Shown: positions 35,225 through 44,303, counted from the stretch's first letter. The stretch: 64,000 nucleotides of DNA from Veillonella ratti (GCF_003992115.1 NZ_RQUX01000010.1:16110-80109), one strand, 5' to 3'. Notes: generated by a model from the sequence alone, not told the origin. A program made the numbers and translations.

Positions 35225-36069
35225 AACCATTAATATTAATGCGCAGTGGCGGCGATATTGCCTCCGGTTGTGTGTATCGCTTACGCCGCGCCGGTTTTCC
35301 TGTTGTGATTAATGAATTACCGATTCCTACGATGATTCGTCGCAAGGTGTGTTATGGGGCGGCTGTGCATCGCGGGGAAGTTTTATTGGAACGTTACGTG
35401 GCGCGTCATGTGACTTTGGCGGAAGCTAAAGCTATTTTGGAACGCGGCGAAGATATAATACCGGTAGTGACTGAGGACTACCGAACCGTGCTGGAAGCCT
35501 TGAAGCCGGATGTGGTGGTGGATGCCATTTTGGCCAAACGCAATGTAGGCACGCGCAATGACGATGCGCCGCTGGTAATCGGTTGCGGACCGGGCTTTAC
35601 CGCCGGTGATGATGTAAATGTCGTAGTGGAAACTATGCGCGGTCACACTTTGGGGCGTTGTATTTATGACGGTTCCGCATTACCGAATACGGGTGTGCCC
35701 GGTAATGTAGGCGGCTATACCATTGAGCGGGTTATGCATTCCCCGTGTGACGGTTTATTTACGGCTCGCCGTCATATCGGTGAAGAAGTGGAAGCCGGTG
35801 AAACCATCGGTTTTGTTGACGGAACACCGGTTGTCTCTCAGATTGCCGGCATTTTACGCGGCGTTTTGGCATCCGGTCTGATGGTAACGAAGGGCTTTAA
35901 ATTAGCTGATGTGGACGCCCGTTGCGAGAAATCTCACTGCTATAGTATTTCCGATAAGGCCTTGGCGGTAGCCGGCGGCGTTATGGAAGCTATAACGGCA
36001 TTTTTGTATGAAGAATCTAAAAAGCAGACGGCCAATAAAGCAATGGCGTCCGATATAGATTTACATTAA
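35221..36069 (+). CDS. yqeB: selenium-dependent molybdenum hydroxylase system protein YqeB
   Basis: A 282-aa protein of the EF2563/YqeB family, found with selenium-dependent molybdenum hydroxylases. The N-terminus LILMRSGGDIASGCVYRLRRAGFPVVINELP is the family signature with a Rossmann-like strand-loop-helix; VIGCGPGFTAGDDVNVVVETMRGH near residues 119-142 is also conserved. It is thought to help make or insert the selenium-modified cofactor, but this rests on context. It overlaps the MocA-like gene and precedes xdhC, strengthening the case for a complete maturation unit. Confidence 0.9.
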   Translation: MKPLILMRSGGDIASGCVYRLRRAGFPVVINELPIPTMIRRKVCYGAAVHRGEVLLERYVARHVTLAEAKAILERGEDIIPVVTEDYRTVLEALKPDVVVDAILAKRNVGTRNDDAPLVIGCGPGFTAGDDVNVVVETMRGHTLGRCIYDGSALPNTGVPGNVGGYTIERVMHSPCDGLFTARRHIGEEVEAGETIGFVDGTPVVSQIAGILRGVLASGLMVTKGFKLADVDARCEKSHCYSISDKALAVAGGVMEAITAFLYEESKKQTANKAMASDIDLH

Positions 36070-36088
36070 GGTAGAATTTGAGGTTTTT

Positions 36089-36805
36089 ATGAGTTTATAT
36101 GATGTAATTGAAAAGCGTTTGTCACAAGATGAAAAATCAATCATGGTGACTGTTTTAAGTGGTGAACGACAAGGAGATAAAGTATTGTATAGTGAAAAAG
36201 GCGAAGTTGTATATGGTGATGCGGTAGATGGCATCTGCATCAATCCGGAGCAACGCCCCGAAGTGTTGAATTTGGGCGCTATGGAATGCTTTGTACAACC
36301 GGTTGAAAAAGATCCGGAAGTATTAGTGCTGGGCGCCGGCCATGTGAGTCGCTGTATTGCGGATATGTTATTATTTATCGGCTGTCATGTAACTGTAGCC
36401 GATGACCGTCCCGAATATTTACGCCCCGACTTTTTCGATGAACGCGTTCGTCGTCAATGCATTGATTTTAATAATCTGGCAGCGAAATTGCCGCTTAACA
36501 ACTATAAGGGTATCATCATCGTAACCAGAGCGCATGAATACGACAGTATTTGTCTTCATCAGGTACGTCATTTGGTAGATGCCACCTATATGGGCATGAT
36601 GGGTAGTCATAAACGGGTGTATCATGCCTTTGAAGTATTAAAAGAAGAAGGCTGGACTCAGACAGAATTAGATAAAATTTACGCACCTATCGGCTTGTCG
36701 TTGGGAGCACAAACACCGGAAGAAATCGCATTATCTATTGTAAGCGAATATCTGGCAGTAACTCGTGGTCATAAGGGCGGTTTCTTATCGGAAGGAGCGA
36801 AGTAA
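36089..36805 (+). CDS. XdhC-type Rossmann domain protein (C-terminal half of XdhC)
   Basis: A 238-aa protein corresponding to the NAD-binding C-terminal part of XdhC/CoxI, which handles insertion of the sulfurated molybdenum cofactor. The Rossmann loop VLVLGAGHVSRCIADMLLFIG lies near residues 77-97 and TYMGMMGSHKRV near 169-180; IYAPIGLSLGAQTPEEIALSI near 200-220 is the usual ending. An N-terminal extension of about 75 residues replaces the missing XdhC_CoxI domain. That domain is encoded by the next gene, giving a split protein in swapped order. Confidence 0.88.
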   Translation: MSLYDVIEKRLSQDEKSIMVTVLSGERQGDKVLYSEKGEVVYGDAVDGICINPEQRPEVLNLGAMECFVQPVEKDPEVLVLGAGHVSRCIADMLLFIGCHVTVADDRPEYLRPDFFDERVRRQCIDFNNLAAKLPLNNYKGIIIVTRAHEYDSICLHQVRHLVDATYMGMMGSHKRVYHAFEVLKEEGWTQTELDKIYAPIGLSLGAQTPEEIALSIVSEYLAVTRGHKGGFLSEGAK

Positions 36806-36807
36806 GA

Positions 36808-37122
36808 ATGAAACGAGAATTTGTCCGCTACTTACAGGGACATGAGAAAGATACCTTGGCGATTGCCACAATTTTGCAGACTCACGGATCTACACCGCGC
36901 AAAGCGGGTACCACTATGGTGGTACATCCGGACGGCTCTATTTTTGGTACCATCGGCGGCGGCCGGGCGGAAAACGAAATCCGTTTGAGTGCCTTAGAGG
37001 CTCTTAAGTTAAAAGAAGCTCATCGTCGAATTATGGTGGATTTGAATGATGATGCTGCTGTTAAAGAAGGCATGGTATGCGGCGGTAACCTGGACGTTTG
37101 GATTGAAACGCAGAATGTATAA
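36808..37122 (+). CDS. XdhC/CoxI N-terminal domain protein
   Basis: A 104-aa protein comprising just the XdhC_CoxI domain: LAIATILQTHGSTPRKAGTTMVV near residues 17-39, GTIGGGRAENEIRLSALEAL near 48-67, and the Cys-containing EGMVCGGNLDVWIE near 88-101. In ordinary XdhC this precedes the Rossmann domain in one chain; here it is a separate gene, starting two bases after the partner's stop with GGAAGGAGCG as ribosome site. The gene is intact rather than a fragment: good start, clean stop, conserved residues present. Confidence 0.88.
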   Translation: MKREFVRYLQGHEKDTLAIATILQTHGSTPRKAGTTMVVHPDGSIFGTIGGGRAENEIRLSALEALKLKEAHRRIMVDLNDDAAVKEGMVCGGNLDVWIETQNV

Positions 37123-37163
37123 TCCGTTGTAATTATTGGTTATCAAATTTACAGCACTCTCAA

Positions 37164-37210
37164 AATAAGGTAAAATAAAAGAGTACCTGTGCGTTAGCGC
37201 AGTGTACTCT
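37164..37210 (+). terminator. terminator between the hydroxylase operon and cdaA
   Basis: AAAGAGTAC pairs with GTACTCTTT (flanking A/T also pairs) and TGTGCG..CGCA forms an inner stem. A T-rich stretch follows. Confidence 0.75.
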
Positions 37211-37246
37211 TTATTTATTTGTGAACCTCCTGAGGAGTGGTTATAT

Positions 37247-38065
37247 ATGATGGCACAGTTGCAAGGTTTAATTGAAACATTCCGCTTCGGTGACTTAGTC
37301 GATATTTTATCGGTAGCGGTTTTATTATATTATCTATATAAACAAATTCGAGACACTCGCGCTATGGCGCTGTTAAAAGGTCTTATCGTACTTGGTCTTA
37401 TTAATGTGGCCAGCCGTTTCTTTGATTTACACGTTATCAGCTGGTTATTGCAGCAAGGGATGACGGTCTTATTGGTTGCGTTGCCGGTAGTATTTCAGCC
37501 GGAATTGCGCCGTGCGTTGGAACGCTTGGGCCGTGGACGACTTTTTTCAAAATCACAAGATGTGAGTGAAGTTGAAATCGATAGTTTAGTGAACGAAGTA
37601 ATGGCATCGGCGAAAGTTATGTCCCGTGATCGCATCGGTGCGTTAATCGTATTTGAACGTGAAGTGGGGCTTGGCGAAATTATCGATACGGGCATCGAGA
37701 TTGACGGTAAGGTGTCCCGAGAACTTTTAAATAACATATTTATTCCGAATACACCGCTTCATGACGGTGCCGTTGTTATTCGCGGCAATCGCATTATGGC
37801 GGCGGGCTGTCTATTACCGTTGACGCAGGATCGGTCCTTAAGCACTGAATTGGGGACGCGTCACCGTGCGGCTATCGGCCTCAGTGAACAGGCTGATGCG
37901 GTAGTATTGGTAGTGAGTGAAGAAACCGGTAAAATTTCCTATACTTACGGCGGTCATATTTACCGTCATTTACCGGAAGAACAATTGCGCGAATCCTTAC
38001 GTGCCTTCATGGAACGTCCTAAGAACGCGTTGTCCTTCTTGAAGAAATGGAGGGCTAAAAAATGA
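37247..38065 (+). CDS. cdaA: diadenylate cyclase CdaA
   Basis: Membrane-anchored enzyme that makes cyclic-di-AMP from two ATP; 272 aa from the ATG at 37247, matching the ~273 aa of CdaA. Three N-terminal helices lie near residues 10-80. The DAC domain carries the catalytic PLHDGAVVIRG near residues 170-180 and GTRHRAAIGLSE near residues 202-213. GAGGAGTGG precedes the start; the next in-frame ATG follows directly. It overlaps ybbR by 4 bp, the normal cdaA-cdaR-glmM arrangement. Confidence 0.95.
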   Translation: MMAQLQGLIETFRFGDLVDILSVAVLLYYLYKQIRDTRAMALLKGLIVLGLINVASRFFDLHVISWLLQQGMTVLLVALPVVFQPELRRALERLGRGRLFSKSQDVSEVEIDSLVNEVMASAKVMSRDRIGALIVFEREVGLGEIIDTGIEIDGKVSRELLNNIFIPNTPLHDGAVVIRGNRIMAAGCLLPLTQDRSLSTELGTRHRAAIGLSEQADAVVLVVSEETGKISYTYGGHIYRHLPEEQLRESLRAFMERPKNALSFLKKWRAKK

Positions 38066-39018
38066 TGCGTTTTATTCATAAAATTCAAGGCCATTGGATG
38101 GCTAAAATTTTGTCCCTCTTAGGTGCCATTTTATTGTGGTTTTTTGTAATGAAGGAACAAAATCCGATTGTGGATATTAATTACACCGTACCGGTGCAAA
38201 TGCAAAACTTGAACTCCCAATATGTAGTTGAAAATATTCCGTCGGAAGTGCATATCCACTTGCGCGGACCGCGTAATTCTATCTTAGCTATTAATCAAAG
38301 CACCCTTAAAGCCTATATGGATATGGGGGATGTGGCACCGGGGCAGCAAAATATTCAGGTGCAGTTTACCCCGCCTTCCGGGGTAAGTCTTGTGAGCATG
38401 ACGCCGGATTCGGTGAACGTAAATGTGGATGAATATACTTTGCGTGAAGTACCGGTAGAGGTACAACAGCTCGGCAAAGTCCCTGAAGATGTGGCCATTA
38501 AATCCATTAACACGGTGCCGAAAGTGGTAACCGTAAGCGGTGCTAAACAGCAAGTTGATGCGGTAGCCCATGTGGTACTGCGCGTTAAAATGAATGATCG
38601 CCGCGCTGATTTTACCGCCTCCGGTATGATGGTGGCGGTTGATACAGCGGGCAAGGCGGTAGACAATGTAACAATTACGCCACGCCAAGGGCAGGCTCAA
38701 ATTGACTTAGAGCAGATTCGTTTTGAAAAAAACTTACCGGCCGTAGCCAATTTAACCGGCACCTTGAGCAATGAGTATGCAGTTAAGAGCGTTACCGTAG
38801 AGCCGCAACAAGTTCTTGTGAGCGGCAAAGAAGGGGTCATTAAAGACCTCACTGAAGTTCGTACCATAGATATTCCGCTTAGCGGCCAAGTTGCCAATAT
38901 TGAAGGGGACTATGATTTAGTATCGAACGAAAACTATACGGCAACTCCGGCGAGAGTGCACGTAATTGTAGAAATCGTCAAAAAATATTTAGGAGACACT
39001 AATGCTCAGAATAATTAA
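38062..39018 (+). CDS. YbbR-domain protein (CdaR-like regulator of CdaA)
   Basis: A 318-aa protein with one N-terminal membrane helix (about residues 13-29) and about three extracellular YbbR repeats, marked by repeated V.V.L.G.......V....VEPQQVLVSG-like strands. YbbR/CdaR modulates CdaA activity from outside the membrane. The start overlaps cdaA and the end overlaps the flavoprotein gene by 17 bp, so the whole unit is tightly coupled. Confidence 0.9.
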   Translation: MMRFIHKIQGHWMAKILSLLGAILLWFFVMKEQNPIVDINYTVPVQMQNLNSQYVVENIPSEVHIHLRGPRNSILAINQSTLKAYMDMGDVAPGQQNIQVQFTPPSGVSLVSMTPDSVNVNVDEYTLREVPVEVQQLGKVPEDVAIKSINTVPKVVTVSGAKQQVDAVAHVVLRVKMNDRRADFTASGMMVAVDTAGKAVDNVTITPRQGQAQIDLEQIRFEKNLPAVANLTGTLSNEYAVKSVTVEPQQVLVSGKEGVIKDLTEVRTIDIPLSGQVANIEGDYDLVSNENYTATPARVHVIVEIVKKYLGDTNAQNN

Positions 39019-40627
39019 TTTTCGAGTGGATGTAAAAAATAAGAATCCCCTGGAAGCCTTACTTGTTCATAAATTTCCTGTCTTAAAAGATCAGATTCAA
39101 GAGATTCATGTAGTGAGACGAGCCGTAGATGCTCGTAAAAAACCGCATATTACCTTCGTGTACACCTTGTTTGTGGCGGTGCAGAACGAAGCTGTGGTTA
39201 TGAAAAAGCTTGGCCGTGATAAAAATGTGAGCACCATGGAGCCTATCGAACCGGAACCGATTGTACATGGCGAGCAGGTTCTAAAAGAGCGCCCGGTGGT
39301 GGTCGGCTTTGGTCCGGCCGGTATGTTGGCGGCTTTTTACCTCGCCCGTGAAGGCTATCGTCCCATCGTATTGGAGCGCGGCCAAGATGTAGATCAACGT
39401 TCTCACGATGTGGAAACGTTTTGGCAAACCGGCGAATTCAAAGCCGAATCGAATGTACAATTCGGTGAAGGCGGTGCCGGTACTTTCTCTGATGGTAAAT
39501 TAACCACCCGCGTTACCCATCCGCGACTCCATGAAATTGCCAAATATTTTGTACAATTCGGGGCGCCGCAAGAGATTCTCTACAAACATAAACCCCATGT
39601 AGGGACCGATGTTTTGCGTGGTATGGTAAAAGCCATGCGCGAGCAGATTATCGCTTGGGGCGGTGAAGTGCGCTTCGGTGCGAAACTTACTAAACTTCAA
39701 TTGGCAGCTAATCAGGTGGTAGGCGTTGAAGTGAATGATGAAGAAATAATTCCGACGAACCTGGTATTGGCCGGGGTCGGTCACAGTGCTCGCGATACCT
39801 ATGAAATGCTCTATAATACGGGCATTGCCATGGAAAGTAAACCCTTTGCCGTAGGCGTGCGTATCGAGCATCCGCAGTCCATGATTGATATTTCGCAGTA
39901 CGGCATCGAGCCGGCTGAATTGGGGCTGGGGGCGGCGGAATACTCCGTTGTCTACCACGATAAAGAAACCGGCCGTACGGCGTACAGCTTCTGTATGTGC
40001 CCGGGCGGTGAAGTAGTGGCCTCCGCTTCGGAAGACGGCCATGTGGTTACGAACGGCATGAGCTTATATGCTCGTGCTAGCGGTGTGGCCAACAGTGCCT
40101 TAGTAGTTACGGTTGGGCCTGATGATTTCGGGACCCATCCGCTCGGCGGCGTAGCCTTTCAGCGTGAATGGGAAAGGAAAGCCTTTGAGTTAGGCGGTCA
40201 TGACTATAAAGCACCGCTGCAGACGGTAGGCGATTTCTTGGCCCGTCAAAAAGGGGCTGTGCCGGAAGGGAATGCGGCAGCACCGCATTCCTATCGTCCC
40301 GGCGTAGTGGCGGCAGATCTCCATGAATGTTTGCCAACCTATGTGACGGACGTAATGGAGCGAGCGTTACCGTATTTCGGACGTCGTATTAAAGGATTTG
40401 ATGAACCTCAGATTTGTATGACCGGTGTAGAAACGAGAACCTCCTCACCATTGCGCATTTTGCGGGATGATGATCGGCAATCGCCGACGGTCAAGGGACT
40501 ATACCCTATGGGTGAAGGAGCCGGCTATGCAGGCGGTATCATGAGTGCCGCTTTGGATGGTGCGGAAACAGCCATTCGTGTTATGGTTGCGTATAAGCCG
40601 TTGAAGGCGCAGGAAGGAGAAGCGTAA
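39002..40627 (+). CDS. uncharacterised FAD-dependent dehydrogenase (COG2509 type)
   Basis: A 541-aa flavoprotein. After an N-terminal domain of about 95 residues comes the FAD fold VVVGFGPAGMLAAFYLAREG near residues 99-118. It is followed by FGEGGAGTFSDGKLTTRV near 155-172, YSFCMCPGGEVVASASE near 328-344, and the C-terminal MGEGAGYAGGIMSAALDGAE near 503-522. This matches the COG2509 group of dehydrogenases, whose substrate is unknown. It is inserted between ybbR and glmM, which are adjacent in most Firmicutes, and overlaps both (17 bp and 1 bp). Confidence 0.88.
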   Translation: MLRIINFRVDVKNKNPLEALLVHKFPVLKDQIQEIHVVRRAVDARKKPHITFVYTLFVAVQNEAVVMKKLGRDKNVSTMEPIEPEPIVHGEQVLKERPVVVGFGPAGMLAAFYLAREGYRPIVLERGQDVDQRSHDVETFWQTGEFKAESNVQFGEGGAGTFSDGKLTTRVTHPRLHEIAKYFVQFGAPQEILYKHKPHVGTDVLRGMVKAMREQIIAWGGEVRFGAKLTKLQLAANQVVGVEVNDEEIIPTNLVLAGVGHSARDTYEMLYNTGIAMESKPFAVGVRIEHPQSMIDISQYGIEPAELGLGAAEYSVVYHDKETGRTAYSFCMCPGGEVVASASEDGHVVTNGMSLYARASGVANSALVVTVGPDDFGTHPLGGVAFQREWERKAFELGGHDYKAPLQTVGDFLARQKGAVPEGNAAAPHSYRPGVVAADLHECLPTYVTDVMERALPYFGRRIKGFDEPQICMTGVETRTSSPLRILRDDDRQSPTVKGLYPMGEGAGYAGGIMSAALDGAETAIRVMVAYKPLKAQEGEA

Positions 40628-41982
40628 TGTCTAGATTATTTGGCACCGATGGGGTGCGTGGCGTAGTAAATGCTTTTTTGACGCCTGAATTGGCGTATCA
40701 TTTGGGACGTGCGGCAGGAGCCTATTTCGGCCGCCAAAAGAAACGCCCTGTATTTCTTATCGGGCGCGATACTCGTATTTCCGGGGCTATGCTTGAAAAC
40801 GCATTGGCGGCCGGTATTTGTTCCGTAGGCGGCGATGTAGTGGTAGCCGGTGTTGTACCGACCCCTGCTGTTGCCTATTTAGTGCGCAAACATGGTTGGG
40901 ATGCAGGTGTTGTCATTTCCGCATCTCATAATAAATTTCCTGATAATGGGATTAAATTTTTCGACGGCGAAGGTTTTAAATTGCCGGATGCCGTAGAAGA
41001 TGAATTGGAAGAATTATGCAGCCAGAGCAGTGAAAATAATTTGGAACGGCCTACGGGTGCCGATATCGGGCGCATTTTGAACAGCCGTGAATTGGCTCAT
41101 GAATACGCCGCTTTCGTAGAAAGCACTGTAGATGTGTCCCTCGAAGGCTTGACTGTAGTGTATGATGGTGCCAACGGGGCCGCCTCGGCCGTAGGTCCTG
41201 AAGTGTTTGAGAAATTAGGCGCCAAAGTTATCGCTATCAATGTTGATCCTGACGGCGTTAATATTAATGAAAACGCCGGTTCCACTCATATGGAAGGCCT
41301 CCAGGCCGCTGTTGTGAAATACGGCGCCGATGTGGGGATTGCCAATGATGGTGATGCGGACCGTTGCCTTTTGGTTGATGAAAAAGGCCAGGCCCTCGAC
41401 GGCGATCAAATCATGTTACTCTGTGCCAAACAGCTTAAAGAACAGGGCCGTTTGAAGCAAGACATGATTGTTGGCACCGTTATGAGTAACATCGGTTTCC
41501 ATAAAGCGGCTAAAGAAATGGGCATGAAAACCTTTGCTACCGCGGTAGGCGATCGCTATGTACTTGAAAAAATGCGTGCCGACGGTTACTCCATCGGCGG
41601 TGAACAGTCCGGTCACGTTATTTTCCTCGATTATAACAGCACCGGTGACGGTTTATTGACAGCCGTGCAGATGCTTGCGTTGCTTAAAAAATCCGGTCAA
41701 TCTTTATCGGAATTGGCAAAAGTTATGGTGAAATATCCGCAATTGCTTATCAACGTTCATGTAGTAACTAAAACGGGTTGGGATGAAAATCCGCTCATTC
41801 AGGCAGAAATCTCCGAAGCCGCTCGTGAGCTTGGTGAAAACGGTCGCATCTTGGTGCGCCCATCCGGTACGGAAGCGTTAATCCGCGTTATGGCGGAAGG
41901 TCCGGACCATGAACAATTGGAACGCATTTGTCATACTGTGGCTGAAACCATCGGTCGTGAACAAGGTCTTGTCGAAGAATAA
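40627..41982 (+). CDS. glmM: phosphoglucosamine mutase
   Basis: Converts glucosamine-6-phosphate to glucosamine-1-phosphate for UDP-GlcNAc synthesis; 451 aa, the usual length. The N-terminus MSRLFGTDGVRGVVN is diagnostic. The phosphoserine loop VVISASHNKFPDNGIKFF lies near residues 96-113 (Ser near 100), the metal loop NDGDADRCLLVD near 239-250, and the phosphate-binding RPSGTEALIRVM near 417-428. Together with the next gene it forms the GlmS-GlmM route; CdaA activity and GlmM are physically linked in other Firmicutes. Confidence 0.96.
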   Translation: MSRLFGTDGVRGVVNAFLTPELAYHLGRAAGAYFGRQKKRPVFLIGRDTRISGAMLENALAAGICSVGGDVVVAGVVPTPAVAYLVRKHGWDAGVVISASHNKFPDNGIKFFDGEGFKLPDAVEDELEELCSQSSENNLERPTGADIGRILNSRELAHEYAAFVESTVDVSLEGLTVVYDGANGAASAVGPEVFEKLGAKVIAINVDPDGVNINENAGSTHMEGLQAAVVKYGADVGIANDGDADRCLLVDEKGQALDGDQIMLLCAKQLKEQGRLKQDMIVGTVMSNIGFHKAAKEMGMKTFATAVGDRYVLEKMRADGYSIGGEQSGHVIFLDYNSTGDGLLTAVQMLALLKKSGQSLSELAKVMVKYPQLLINVHVVTKTGWDENPLIQAEISEAARELGENGRILVRPSGTEALIRVMAEGPDHEQLERICHTVAETIGREQGLVEE

Positions 41983-41995
41983 TATATAAAGTCCT

Positions 41996-42054
41996 AAAAT
42001 CCATAGAATGATAAGCGTCTTGGAGTATCAAGATGCTTGCCTGCTATGGATTTT
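41996..42054 (+). terminator. terminator after glmM
   Basis: Two stacked stems: outer AAAATCCATAG (41996-42006) with CTATGGATTTT (42044-42054), inner AAGCGTCTTG (42013-42022) with CAAGATGCTT (42029-42038), then T-rich sequence. It separates glmM from the glmS promoter. Confidence 0.8.
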
Positions 42055-42072
42055 TCACGCTTTTTGGCCTTC

Positions 42073-42101
42073 TTTACTTTAATTCCGGTATCGGTTATAA
42101 T
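42073..42101 (+). promoter_or_regulatory. glmS promoter
   Basis: TTTACT (42073-42078), 17-bp spacer, TATAAT (42096-42101). It gives a leader of about 340 nt containing the ribozyme. Confidence 0.7.
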
Positions 42102-42265
42102 ATATTAACGCAGTATGCTTTGTTGAGAGATATATTCAGAAACTTTTTATATGCTCTCTATATGCTTACAGATGATTAAATAAAGTCTCTAATGCGTGCA
42201 CAGCAGGATACTGCAAGACTGTCGCAACTTAAGTAAAGGAGAGAACCAAATTCGTAAAGGCGAAT

Positions 42266-42418
42266 AGCGCAGGCACTGATCGGGGACAGCCGATTTCAGT
42301 AGACGAGGTAGAGGAGTATCGAAACATCAGCGGATGCCTCTCGGCCGGCTTCAGTCGTTATATAAGTTACAATGTCTATCGGTGACGATGAGAACAAAAG
42401 ACTTATACGAAGCAATTG
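42266..42418 (+). ncRNA. glmS ribozyme: glmS ribozyme (glucosamine-6-phosphate-activated)
   Basis: Self-cleaving riboswitch in the 5' UTR of glmS. The core is unmistakable: AGCGC at 42266-42270 at the cleavage site, GACGAGGTAGAGGAGTATCG near 42302-42321, and AGCGGATGCCTCTCGG near 42329-42344, followed by the P3-P4 region up to about 42418. Binding of glucosamine-6-phosphate triggers cleavage just before the G of GCGC and lowers glmS expression. The ribosome site and start codon lie 15-30 bases downstream. Confidence 0.93.
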
Positions 42419-42447
42419 GAGTAGTCTGTTTACAGGAGGATACAACC

Positions 42448-44280
42448 ATGTGTGGTATTGTAGGATATATTGGATTTGAAGATGCGTCCCAGTTTATGTT
42501 GGACGGTTTGTCTAAGCTCGAATATCGCGGCTATGACTCTGCCGGGATTGCCGTAATCGGTCCGAATAATGTAATTAAAGTGCAGAAAAAAGTGGGCCGT
42601 TTGGCTAACTTGGAAGGCATTGTTAAAAACGACCCAAATCCGGGTCATGTAGGTATCGGTCATACTCGTTGGGCCACTCACGGCCGTCCGTCGGATATGA
42701 ATGCCCATCCGCACACCGATGCTAAAGGCTTATTTGCCGTTGTACATAACGGTATTGTAGAAAATTACTTGCCGATTAAAGAAGAATTAATCAAAAAAGG
42801 CTATGAATTTAAATCCGAAACGGATACGGAAGTAGTAGCTCATTTATTGGCCGACTTATACGACGGAGACTTTGAAGGTACCGTTCGTCGCGTGTTACAA
42901 CGTATCGAAGGTTCTTATTCTTTGGTTATTTTGTGTGCCGATGATCCAAGCCGTATCATTTGTACTAAAAAAGATAACCCTCTCGTTATCGGTCTCGGTA
43001 AAGGTGAAAACTTCATCGCTTCCGATATTCCGGCCATTATCAATCACACCCGTGACACGTATATCATGAACGACGGTGAAGTAGCGGTTGTAACTAAAGA
43101 TTCCGTACGCGTAAGTGATTTGGCAGGTAATTTAATCAATAAAAAAGTATACCATGTAACTTGGAATGCCGAAGCGGCTGAAAAAGGCGGTTTTGAACAT
43201 TTCATGTTAAAAGAAATCTATGAACAACCTAAAGCGATTCGCGATACCTTGACCGGTCGTATTTCCAAAGACAACAAAGATGTTATCTTTGAAGAATTGG
43301 GTTGGGAACCGGCTGATGTAGCGTCTGTTAACCGTATTTTGATTACCGCTTGCGGTACAGCGTATCATGCAGGTTTGGTAGCTAAATATTATATTGAACA
43401 ATTGGCGCGCATTCCGGTAGAAGTAGATATCGCTTCCGAATACCGTTATCGCGATCCGTTGACTGACAAAAATACCTTGGCTATTGTCATCAGTCAGTCC
43501 GGTGAAACCAGCGATACTTTGGCCGCTTTAAAAGAAGCGAAACGCCGCGGCGCTCGTTCCTTGGCGGTAACCAATGTAGTCGGTTCTTCTATCGCCCGTG
43601 AAGCGGATCAAGTAATCTATACTTGGGCCGGCCCTGAAATTGCCGTTGCTTCTACTAAGGCTTACACAACGCAGCTCGTAGCATTATTGTTACTCGCTGT
43701 TTACATCGGTAAATTGAACGGCAAATTGGATGCTGCTTTGGCAGAAAAAATCTTAACCGATTTACATGAATTGCCAACGTTATGCAATGAAATCTTTGAA
43801 ACGGTTGATGATATTAAAGCATTTGCCAAAAACTACGGTTTCCGTGAAGATGCCTTCTTCTTGGGCCGTTCCATCGACTATGCCGTAGCCATGGAAGGTT
43901 CCTTGAAATTGAAAGAAATTTCGTACATCCATGCGGAAGCGTACGCCGGCGGCGAATTGAAACACGGTACCTTAGCTCTTATTGAAGAAGGTGTGCCGGT
44001 TATCGCCTTGGCAACGCAGGAAGATGTACGCGAAAAAATGATGAGCAACATTAAGGAAGTTAAAGCCCGTGATGCGGTTGTTATCGGTCTCGGTCTGGCC
44101 GGTGATACGGAAATTTCCAAATATGTGGACCACACAATTTTTGTACCACGCTCTGATAAATTTACGGCACCTATTTTGGCTGTTGTGCCATTGCAATTGT
44201 TGGCTTACTATGCAGCAATTACGCGTGGTACCGACGTTGATAAACCAAGAAACTTGGCTAAATCCGTAACGGTTGAATAA
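42448..44280 (+). CDS. glmS: glutamine-fructose-6-phosphate aminotransferase (isomerising)
   Basis: Makes glucosamine-6-phosphate from fructose-6-phosphate and glutamine; 610 aa. The ATG at 42448 is certain because the enzyme must begin Met-Cys (MCGIVGYIG) so that Cys is the amidase nucleophile; the frame open further upstream runs through the ribozyme and is not coding. Other motifs: GHTRWATHGRPS near residues 73-84, and the SIS domains with TACGTAYHAG and SQSGETSDTLAAL near residues 298-360, ending KPRNLAKSVTVE. GGAGGATACAACC precedes the start. Confidence 0.97.
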   Translation: MCGIVGYIGFEDASQFMLDGLSKLEYRGYDSAGIAVIGPNNVIKVQKKVGRLANLEGIVKNDPNPGHVGIGHTRWATHGRPSDMNAHPHTDAKGLFAVVHNGIVENYLPIKEELIKKGYEFKSETDTEVVAHLLADLYDGDFEGTVRRVLQRIEGSYSLVILCADDPSRIICTKKDNPLVIGLGKGENFIASDIPAIINHTRDTYIMNDGEVAVVTKDSVRVSDLAGNLINKKVYHVTWNAEAAEKGGFEHFMLKEIYEQPKAIRDTLTGRISKDNKDVIFEELGWEPADVASVNRILITACGTAYHAGLVAKYYIEQLARIPVEVDIASEYRYRDPLTDKNTLAIVISQSGETSDTLAALKEAKRRGARSLAVTNVVGSSIAREADQVIYTWAGPEIAVASTKAYTTQLVALLLLAVYIGKLNGKLDAALAEKILTDLHELPTLCNEIFETVDDIKAFAKNYGFREDAFFLGRSIDYAVAMEGSLKLKEISYIHAEAYAGGELKHGTLALIEEGVPVIALATQEDVREKMMSNIKEVKARDAVVIGLGLAGDTEISKYVDHTIFVPRSDKFTAPILAVVPLQLLAYYAAITRGTDVDKPRNLAKSVTVE

Positions 44281-44303
44281 TCGCTTATTGATTTTTAGAA
44301 TCC

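Noticed and set aside
42334..42447. Upstream in-frame extension of glmS
   Set aside because: It passes through the ribozyme; GlmS must start Met-Cys, which fixes the start at 42448.
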